Below are positions 12,490-17,998 of a DNA stretch of 17,998 nucleotides, piece by piece. Source of the DNA: GCA-016699975 sp964420045 (lineage in GTDB: Bacteria > Patescibacteriota > Minisyncoccia > Moranbacterales > UBA1568); contig CAYQPQ010000021.1 in assembly GCA_964420045.1 (NCBI GenBank), positions 1-17,998 on the forward strand, read 5' to 3'. A program made the translations under genes and the position numbers. Each line of letters starts with the position of its first letter. Positions within the stretch are counted from its first letter, which is position 1. The notes under the pieces are model-generated. The model saw only the letters and a program-made list of their open reading frames with translations, was not told the origin of the DNA and did not search any database.

Positions 12490-15153
12490 ATGAAGCCGGA
12501 AATCACCAAAACATACGAACCGAAAGAATACGAAGACGCCACCTACCACACTTGGGAAAAGAGCGGGTTATTCAACCCGGATACCCGCATCGAAAAGAAA
12601 ATGACCGCACCGGACGCGCCGCCATTCTCTCTCGTACTCCCACCACCAAATGTGACCGGCACACTTCACCTGGGCCACGCTGCTATGCTTGCGATCGAGG
12701 ATATCATGACGCGTTACCATCGCATGAAAGGCGACCGAACTCTCTGGCTCCCCGGCACCGACCATGCCGCTATAGCAACACAAGAAAAAGTGGAGCGACT
12801 TCTTTGGAATGAGGAACACAAAACTCGCCACGACCTCGGACGCGAAATCTTTCTTGACCGTGTCAAGAAATTTGCCCGGGATTCGCATGACACCATTGTC
12901 AATCAGTGCAAAAAAATGGGGGCCTCGCTCGATTGGTCTCGCGAAGCCTACACACTCGACAATGCAAGGAATCGTGCAGTCAACGAAGCTTTCCGGCGAA
13001 TGTTCGAAGATGGGATTATTTACCGCGGACCGCGCATCGTCAATTGGGATCCGAAATTTCAGACCACAGTCTCTGACGATGAGGTTGAGCGAAAGGAAGA
13101 GCAAGCGCCGTTCTACTATTTGCAATACGGACCGTTTGTCATCGGCACCGCGCGCCCCGAAACCAAATTCGGCGACAAATACGTCGTGGTACATCCGGAC
13201 GATAAACGCTACGCCGCCTACCGACACGGGCAAACAATAGAAAACATAGAGTGGATCAACGGAACGATAACCGCCACCGTCATCAAAGACGAGGCAATCG
13301 ATATGAATTTCGGCACCGGCGCCATGACCATCACGCCCTGGCACGACGCCACCGACTTCGATATTGCCGAACGTCACCATCTCGACAAGGAACAAATCAT
13401 CGGCTATGACGGCAAGCTCCTCGATATCGCCGGTGAATTTGCCGGCATGGACATCGCCGAGGCACGAACTAAGATCATCGAAAAGCTCAAAGCGAAAGGA
13501 CTCGTCACAAAAACCGACGAGAACTACATCCACAATGTCGCCATAAACAGCCGCGGCGGCGGCATAATCGAACCGCAGATCAAAGAGCAATGGTTTATTG
13601 ATGTCAACAAAGAATTCAAGCGCAATGGAAAGAACGTAACCCTCAAATCCCTCATGCAAAACGCCGTCCGCTCCGGCGACGTGGATATCATCCCCGAGCG
13701 CTTCAAGAAAACCTATTTCCATTGGATCGACCATCTCCGCGACTGGTGTATCTCCCGCCAAATATGGTTCGGCCACCGAATACCGGTGTGGTATCGAAGT
13801 GAGGAGATATACTGCGGAATCGACGCTCCGAAAGGCGACGGGTGGGAACAGGATCCCGACACGCTCGACACATGGTTCTCGTCCGGGCTCTGGACATTTT
13901 CGACGCTCGGCTGGGGTTCGGATGATAAGCAGTGGGATCGAGAGAAAATCTATCATCCGACATCCGTTCTCGAAACCGGCTACGATATTCTTTTCTTCTG
14001 GGTGGCACGCATGATACTCATGTCTGAGTATCTCCTCGGCGAGGCGCCGTTCAAGACCGTCTATCTTCACGGACTCGTGCGCGACGAACAAGGTCGCAAG
14101 ATGAGCAAATCTATCGGCAATGTTATTGATCCGCTCGAAATGACCACGCGGTACGGAACCGATGCCGTGCGACTTTCACTCGTAATCGGCGGAACGCCGG
14201 GAAACGATATTCGCATCGGTGAAGAAAAAATCGCCAGTTTCCGGAATTTTACCAACAAGCTCTGGAATATCGGGCGCTATGTATTGCAACACACCACGGA
14301 CAGCAAGAAACAGGCAGCCAGTACAAATACGGAAGATGGAAAATTGAAGATGGAGGGAGGATCAGACGCGGATGCGTGGATTCTCTGTCGACTCAATGAC
14401 ACTATCCAAGAAGTAACCCGCCTTATTGAAAACTATCAGTTCTCACTCGCCGGAGAGACGTTACGCGACTTTACCTGGAATGAGTTTGCCGACTGGTACG
14501 TAGAGATTCACAAAGTGGAAAAGAACGACGCGATACTTCGATACGTTTTCGAAACGCTGCTCACGCTCTGGCACCCCTTTATGCCGTTTGTCACCGAAAC
14601 ACTGTGGTCGAATCTCGATAAAGATACTCTGCTTCTCGGTACCAAATGGCCCGCAACGCAAAGCATCCCCGCACAACACAGAGAAAAAGCGGCTACGTTT
14701 TCTCACATCAGAGAAATAATCACCGCGATCCGAAATGCCCGATCCGAACACCGCATTCTTCCAAAACAGCCTCTCAACATCGTTATCACCAGTGCAAACA
14801 GATCATCCCTCGAGCAAAACCGCGAAATTATACGACATTGCACTCTCGCTCATTCTATTTCCTTTGACCAAGAGACGCCAAATCCGCACTCAAATATCCT
14901 ACAGATAATAGTAGGGGAGACGCGCCTCTCAATGACTTTTGAACAACATGTTGATCTCAACAAAGAGAAAGACCGTCTCGAAAAAGAAATTGCGCAACTC
15001 GAACAACACATAAAGAGCACTGCCGATCGTCTCGAAAATACAACATTCATCGAGAAGGCTCCGCCGGAACTCGTGAAAAACACCCGGGCACTCCTTGCGA
15101 AACAGCAACACAAGCAAACTGAACTCACATCGGCACTGACGGCGCTCTTATGA
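12490..15153 (+). CDS. valS: Valyl-tRNA synthetase
   Basis: 887 aa, a class Ia synthetase that charges tRNA-Val. Order of parts: N-terminal KTYEPKEYED; Rossmann fold with PPPNVTGTLHLGHA (HLGH at 60-63); a CP1 editing domain opening with GTARPETKFGD and containing GTGAMTITPWHD; the WCISRQIWFGHRIPVWY return to the core; GRKMSKSIGN with KMSKS at 537-541; an anticodon-binding helical domain with DAWILCRLN; and a C-terminal coiled coil (DLNKEKDRLEKEIAQLE) typical of ValRS. The T-E-D-G-K-rich stretch at about residues 607-625 is low-complexity and repeat-encoded. A GTG at 12472 would add six residues but lies on the -10 box, so the ATG at 12490 is chosen. It starts 33 nt after tsaD and overlaps the next gene by 4 nt. 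Confidence 0.97.
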   Translation: MKPEITKTYEPKEYEDATYHTWEKSGLFNPDTRIEKKMTAPDAPPFSLVLPPPNVTGTLHLGHAAMLAIEDIMTRYHRMKGDRTLWLPGTDHAAIATQEKVERLLWNEEHKTRHDLGREIFLDRVKKFARDSHDTIVNQCKKMGASLDWSREAYTLDNARNRAVNEAFRRMFEDGIIYRGPRIVNWDPKFQTTVSDDEVERKEEQAPFYYLQYGPFVIGTARPETKFGDKYVVVHPDDKRYAAYRHGQTIENIEWINGTITATVIKDEAIDMNFGTGAMTITPWHDATDFDIAERHHLDKEQIIGYDGKLLDIAGEFAGMDIAEARTKIIEKLKAKGLVTKTDENYIHNVAINSRGGGIIEPQIKEQWFIDVNKEFKRNGKNVTLKSLMQNAVRSGDVDIIPERFKKTYFHWIDHLRDWCISRQIWFGHRIPVWYRSEEIYCGIDAPKGDGWEQDPDTLDTWFSSGLWTFSTLGWGSDDKQWDREKIYHPTSVLETGYDILFFWVARMILMSEYLLGEAPFKTVYLHGLVRDEQGRKMSKSIGNVIDPLEMTTRYGTDAVRLSLVIGGTPGNDIRIGEEKIASFRNFTNKLWNIGRYVLQHTTDSKKQAASTNTEDGKLKMEGGSDADAWILCRLNDTIQEVTRLIENYQFSLAGETLRDFTWNEFADWYVEIHKVEKNDAILRYVFETLLTLWHPFMPFVTETLWSNLDKDTLLLGTKWPATQSIPAQHREKAATFSHIREIITAIRNARSEHRILPKQPLNIVITSANRSSLEQNREIIRHCTLAHSISFDQETPNPHSNILQIIVGETRLSMTFEQHVDLNKEKDRLEKEIAQLEQHIKSTADRLENTTFIEKAPPELVKNTRALLAKQQHKQTELTSALTALL
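14331..14358 (+). repeat. Heptanucleotide-period repeat inside valS
   Basis: Four imperfect units of period 7: GGAAGAT, GGAAAAT, TGAAGAT, GGAGGGA. They encode the linker between the catalytic core and the anticodon-binding domain. The period matches the repeat in tsaD although the unit sequence differs. Confidence 0.65.
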
Positions 15154-15659
15154 TCTACGCAATTATTCGCGGATGGCTCGCCGGCATGGCAGTGCTCCTT
15201 ATCGAAATTCTTCTTGGCGCCATTCTCTTTACCCCGGGATTCCCTTCACCCCCCCTTTCAACCGCATTCGCATTTTCGATTTCTTCGATCATTTGTATCG
15301 CTCTTCTCGAAGAAGGATTGAAATTCCTCGCCCTTCGCGGCATTAGCAGTGAAACCGTACCATTCTTTCGCAACGCGATATTCAAAGGATTTCTCATTGG
15401 TTTCGGTTTCGCACTCTTTGAGGTATGCATCAAGATTCTTTTCTCTTCGGACACATCAAACGGCAATCCACTCATACTTGGCGCGTTCAGCAGCTCATTG
15501 CTCCATATTGCAACCGGAGGAATGCTCGGTGCCGCGTGGTTTTCTCGGGTCAAACGCAAGCCGCTTTACATATTTTTCTCCTGGTTTTTCTTGGCATTCG
15601 TCGCACATGTGTTTTACAACGCATTCCTCGCCCCCATACTATTTAATCGATTTTCATAA
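15150..15659 (+). CDS. PrsW-like intramembrane metalloprotease family protein
   Basis: 169 aa with about five membrane helices (residues 5-28, 38-62, 76-97, 108-128, 138-163). The motifs match the PrsW/CPBP-type glutamic or metal-dependent membrane proteases: EEGLK at 54-58, FE at 90-91 at the end of helix three, His119 (LLHIATGG) in helix four, and AHVFYN with His153 and Asn157 in the last helix. In Bacillus PrsW does site-1 cleavage of the anti-sigma factor RsiW; the substrate here is unknown. It is shorter than Bacillus PrsW (about 220 aa). Its ATG overlaps the valS stop (ATGA), so translation is probably coupled to valS and it has no separate promoter. Catalytic assignment rests on motif pattern only. 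Confidence 0.8.
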   Translation: MIYAIIRGWLAGMAVLLIEILLGAILFTPGFPSPPLSTAFAFSISSIICIALLEEGLKFLALRGISSETVPFFRNAIFKGFLIGFGFALFEVCIKILFSSDTSNGNPLILGAFSSSLLHIATGGMLGAAWFSRVKRKPLYIFFSWFFLAFVAHVFYNAFLAPILFNRFS

Positions 15660-15680
15660 AAAAACTCCCGCGCCTTTTTC

Positions 15681-15708
15681 TTGCGAATTTTCTCGGTTTC
15701 GGTATACT
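15681..15708 (+). promoter_or_regulatory. Promoter of the Hsp20 gene
   Basis: TTGCGA (15681-15686), 16-bp spacer, TATACT (15703-15708), giving a leader of about 39 nt. No CIRCE or ROSE-like hairpin is evident in the leader. Confidence 0.5.
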
Positions 15709-15753
15709 GTACGTATCGCGTCTAATTGGTAATTCCGCTGGCAAAACAAATCT

Positions 15754-16308
15754 ATGACAAAAACAAAACAATCCTTTTTCGAACGACTCACCGGCGCCCG
15801 ATCAGTCGATGAACCGGTATCGCAGGTTCCTGTTTTTGAGGAATCCTCAGAAGAATTTATCGAGACATACGGTGCGCCCGAAACTCCGCACATGACACAT
15901 ATGGCACTTCCCGAAGAATCCGAATGGACCGGCAACGCCCCGGGAAACCAAAACGACACTATCGCACAAGACGATGCCGAAGGGCAGCTCACTATCGATG
16001 TCTACCAGACGGATGATGCCATCGTCATCAAGTCAACCATCGCCGGCGTCAAGCCCGAAGACCTCGATGTCGCCATCAACAACGACATGGTCACCATCAA
16101 AGGTGAACGGAAAAACGAAGAAACGGTCCCTGATGGAAACTACTACTACCAAGAATGCTATTGGGGTCCATTTTCCCGTTCCATACTGCTCCCGGTTGAT
16201 ATTATTTCCGACAAAGCAGAGGCTTCACTCAAGAATGGTATACTTTCAATTCGCCTTCCAAAGGCTGACACAACCAGAATCAAGCGCATTCAAGTGCGCG
16301 GGTTCTAG
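15754..16308 (+). CDS. Hsp20/alpha-crystallin family small heat-shock protein
   Basis: 184 aa. The alpha-crystallin domain spans about residues 78-172: LTIDVYQTDDAIVIKSTIAG opens the beta sandwich, GVKPEDLDVAINNDMVTIKGER follows, GPFSRSILLPVDI at 137-149 and the signature LKNGILSIRLPK at 158-169. A short tail follows, with IKRIQV offering the I-x-I/V-type anchor for oligomers. Small heat-shock proteins hold unfolding proteins in a refoldable state without ATP. The N-terminal 75 residues are unusually long, acidic (runs such as EESSEEF) and probably disordered, longer than the 35-45 residues of typical bacterial class A proteins. It is a single-gene unit with its own promoter and a terminator 20 nt downstream. 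No Shine-Dalgarno is seen. Confidence 0.95.
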   Translation: MTKTKQSFFERLTGARSVDEPVSQVPVFEESSEEFIETYGAPETPHMTHMALPEESEWTGNAPGNQNDTIAQDDAEGQLTIDVYQTDDAIVIKSTIAGVKPEDLDVAINNDMVTIKGERKNEETVPDGNYYYQECYWGPFSRSILLPVDIISDKAEASLKNGILSIRLPKADTTRIKRIQVRGF

Positions 16309-16332
16309 TTCCTTCTTCGAAAGCAAATACCC

Positions 16333-16370
16333 AAAGCCCGGCTTGTCTTTCTTTGCAAGCCGGGTTTCTC
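16333..16370 (+). terminator. Terminator hairpin after Hsp20
   Basis: A perfect 9-bp stem CCCGGCTTG/CAAGCCGGG with a 10-nt pyrimidine loop (16337-16364), extended by flanking AA/TT pairs. The U-tract is short (TTTCTC), so termination may be partial. It ends 23 nt before the next start codon. Confidence 0.75.
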
Positions 16371-16392
16371 CGCCCGAAAAGAATTCCCCGCT

Positions 16393-17694
16393 ATGACAAT
16401 AAAAGCATTGCTCTTGTTCTCTGTTTCCTTCTTCTGTTTCGGAACAGGCGTTTTCCTGTACCCGGAAAATGCAGAGGCAGCATCGTCCATTCCCTTCTCA
16501 TTACTTCCCCACACACTCTCAATCTCCTGGGAAAACAACGAAAGAATAGTTTCACAAGACACGATCGCCGCGTGGATTCACCCAGCCGGTTCACTCCGAT
16601 TTCAGACAGGAAGCCAGACTGAAGCACTCTCACCAGCACATTGCCCATGGGCCGTTGCATTTTGTGACTTCTCCCTCACGGCGCAAGCGCGCTTCTCCAT
16701 CCGTTCCGAAACAACCTTCTCCTTCGACGATACAGCTACCCAACAATTTCTTGAACAACTCCGCGCAGAGACTCGCGAGAACCCGATCGACGCCGTCTTC
16801 ACCGCCGGAGAAAACAACACGGTCTCCGCTTTTGCCCCAAGCCGAGACGGCCATGAAATCGATGTTCCCGCCAGTATACAAATTCTCAAAGAAGCACTGG
16901 CAGCGTCTCATGGCGAAGAAATATCCGTAACCCTCCCAACGAATACTCTTTCGCCGCACATAACTTCGACAGATGCCGATCGCCTCGGCATCACACAATT
17001 CCTCGGAGAAGGCAGGACTAGCTTCGCTGGTTCTCCAAAAAACCGCATCTTCAACATCAAGCGCGCCATGGAGCAGTTCCAAGGAGCCATCATCGCACCC
17101 GGAGAAGATTTCTCCTTCGTGAAGCGGCTCGGTGAAGTCGACGGCGAACACGGCTATCTTCCCGAACTCGTTATCAAGCGAGGGCAAACCACGCCAGAAT
17201 TCGGCGGCGGCATCTGCCAGGTTTCAACAACGCTCTTCCGTGCCGCACTCAATACCGGGCAGAAAATAACCGAGCGGCACAACCACGCCTACCCCGTCAG
17301 TTACTACAAACCCTATGGCATGGATGCCACCATATATGTTCCCAAACCTGATTTTCGATTCACAAACAATACCCCCGGACACATCCTCCTTCAGGTCGCC
17401 ATCGAAGGAAGTGAGCTCGTCTTCCGATTCTATGGCACGCCCGACGGACGGCGCATTTCCATAGACGGTCCGCACATCCTCGAACGCTCACCGGACGGCG
17501 CCATGAAAACTATCTTCACCCAGACCGTCCTTGCCGCAGACGGATCAACAATGATCGACGACTCCTTCAAAAGTTCCTACGATTCCCCAAACAAGTACCC
17601 ACATCCCGGCACAGAAACCTATACCGAAAAACCCAAGAACTGGTCAGAGAAACAATGGAGCTCGTACGTGGCAACCGGAACCCTCCCGCGTTGA
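16393..17694 (+). CDS. VanW family exported protein
   Basis: 433 aa. An N-terminal signal peptide (hydrophobic residues 4-22, then AEA-A near 30) sends it across the membrane. Residues about 45-200 resemble the peptidoglycan-binding-type domain that precedes VanW in Gram-positive and CPR proteins (TQQFLEQLRAET, then GEEISVTLP). The VanW domain at about 205-345 is clear: GRTSFAGSPKNRIFNIKRA, PGEDFSF, GGGICQVSTTLFRAAL at 274-289, ERHNHAYPVSYY at 296-307 and GMDATIYVP. The C-terminus ends in a Lys/Trp-rich stretch (KPKNWSEKQWSSY). VanW was named from vancomycin-resistance clusters but its activity is unproven; a cell-envelope role is likely. It follows the Hsp20 terminator by 23 nt and ends before a terminator and tRNA genes. 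No Shine-Dalgarno precedes the ATG. Confidence 0.93.
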   Translation: MTIKALLLFSVSFFCFGTGVFLYPENAEAASSIPFSLLPHTLSISWENNERIVSQDTIAAWIHPAGSLRFQTGSQTEALSPAHCPWAVAFCDFSLTAQARFSIRSETTFSFDDTATQQFLEQLRAETRENPIDAVFTAGENNTVSAFAPSRDGHEIDVPASIQILKEALAASHGEEISVTLPTNTLSPHITSTDADRLGITQFLGEGRTSFAGSPKNRIFNIKRAMEQFQGAIIAPGEDFSFVKRLGEVDGEHGYLPELVIKRGQTTPEFGGGICQVSTTLFRAALNTGQKITERHNHAYPVSYYKPYGMDATIYVPKPDFRFTNNTPGHILLQVAIEGSELVFRFYGTPDGRRISIDGPHILERSPDGAMKTIFTQTVLAADGSTMIDDSFKSSYDSPNKYPHPGTETYTEKPKNWSEKQWSSYVATGTLPR

Positions 17695-17726
17695 CGAAGC
17701 ACGTGCACTTTGCTAGGATTCCAGTA

Positions 17727-17756
17727 CTTCTCCCCCGAGGAGAAGGTGTTGTTTTC
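17727..17756 (+). terminator. Terminator after the VanW gene
   Basis: Perfect 7-bp stem CTTCTCC/GGAGAAG with loop CCCGA (17727-17745), followed by GTGTTGTTTTC. The hairpin is good and the U-tract imperfect. It separates vanW from the tRNA cluster. Confidence 0.6.
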
Positions 17757-17771
17757 AGACACAGAACACGG

Positions 17772-17844
17772 GCGCGCATAGCTCAGCTGGTAGAGCAGTT
17801 GGCTCTTAACCAAACGGTCGGGGGTTCGAATCCCTCTGCGCGCA
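17772..17844 (+). tRNA. tRNA-Lys (anticodon CTT)
   Basis: Acceptor GCGCGCA/TGCGCGC is perfect, D-arm GCTC/GAGC, anticodon loop CTCTTAA with CTT at 17805-17807, variable loop of 5 nt, T-arm GGGGG/CCCTC (one G-U) with loop TTCGAAT, discriminator A. The top pair of the anticodon stem is a G-A mismatch (GTTGG against CCAAA). CCA is not encoded. Confidence 0.95.
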
Positions 17845-17862
17845 CTGAGACCGGAAAATCAA

Positions 17863-17931
17863 AGGGTTCGTCACATCATCCGACGGGACGTCCGGTTGGA
17901 TAACCGGACGAATCACCCTGTGCGCACTGAC
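17863..17931 (+). repeat. tRNA 3'-end fragment split in its T-loop by a palindrome
   Basis: AGGGTTCG (17863-17870) and CGAATCACCCTGTGCGCACTGA (17909-17930 when joined) match the T-arm, acceptor strand and 3' flank of the tRNA-Lys just upstream, with a few differences. Between them lies a 38-nt insert. Joining the flanks at their shared CG would restore the T-loop GGGTTCGAATC. The insert ends in a perfect hairpin with arms CGTCCGGTT/AACCGGACG and a 4-nt loop (17889-17910). No anticodon arm is visible upstream, so this is a fragment and not a functional tRNA. Confidence 0.5.
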
Positions 17932-17936
17932 AACAC

Positions 17937-17998
17937 GCCCCGATAGCTCAACGGATAGAGCAGGGCTCTTCTAAGGCCTTGATGGGGGTTCGATTCCC
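17937..17998 (+). tRNA. tRNA-Arg (anticodon TCT), truncated by window end
   Basis: Acceptor 5' strand GCCCCGA, T8, D-arm GCTC/GAGC, anticodon stem GGGCT/GGCCT with loop CTTCTAA (anticodon TCT at 17970-17972), and T-arm GGGGGTTCGATTCCC up to the window edge. The 3' acceptor strand is missing only because the window stops. Confidence 0.93.

Noticed and set aside
12568..14091. 507-aa open frame antisense to valS
   Set aside because: It is the mirror of a clearly conserved valS frame. The composition is a by-product of the codon pattern, and it has no start signals or domain motifs.
17655..17903. 82-aa plus-strand frame containing RIAQLVEQLALNQ and GGSNPSAR
   Set aside because: This is the well-known false translation of a tRNA gene (here tRNA-Lys), not a protein.

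Overview
The window looks like a chromosomal segment of a Candidate Phyla Radiation (Patescibacteria, probably Parcubacteria-type) bacterium. This rests on several traits: compact single-gene units, many genes without a Shine-Dalgarno, small membrane proteins of unknown function, a VanW-family exported protein, a PrsW-like protein, and ValRS/TsaD carrying low-complexity insertions. Most genes have balanced GC and C-ending codons. The gene at 9170-11227 is strikingly A/T-rich. The lineage is an inference from style; no rRNA or ribosomal protein is present to place it.

Left part (1-7050), all on the minus strand. Reading in the direction of transcription: a 114-aa unknown with its own promoter and terminator; a membrane GT2 glycosyltransferase; a 289-bp palindromic dispersed-type repeat; a haem-binding ferric-reductase/MsrQ-like membrane protein; a fused SAICAR synthetase / class II AIR carboxylase with its own promoter and terminator; a multi-pass membrane protein; an HtrA/DegP-like protein whose catalytic triad is lost; and, at the left edge, the first codons of groES behind a sigma70 promoter overlapped by a CIRCE (HrcA) operator.

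Middle (7050-8980): a region of facing promoters with a possible 41-aa minus-strand gene, then a plus-strand GH1 beta-glycosidase and tRNA-Glu(TTC).

Right part (8981-17998), all on the plus strand: an A/T-rich 685-aa protein (membrane domain plus pseudopilin-like tail), tsaD, valS, a PrsW-like intramembrane protease overlapping valS by 4 nt, an Hsp20 chaperone, a VanW-family exported protein, tRNA-Lys(CTT), an interrupted copy of a tRNA 3' end, and a truncated tRNA-Arg(TCT).

The themes are translation (tRNAs, TsaD t6A synthesis, ValRS) and proteostasis (GroES under HrcA, Hsp20, PrsW-like, HtrA pseudoprotease). The items most worth follow-up are the catalytically dead HtrA next to the CIRCE-controlled groES, the PAICS-like PurC-PurE fusion, heptanucleotide tandem repeats inside two neighbouring essential genes (tsaD, valS), the composite palindromic repeat, and the tRNA 3'-end fragment split in its T-loop by a palindrome. 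I did not see a CRISPR array, a transposase, a prophage or a recognisable defence system.
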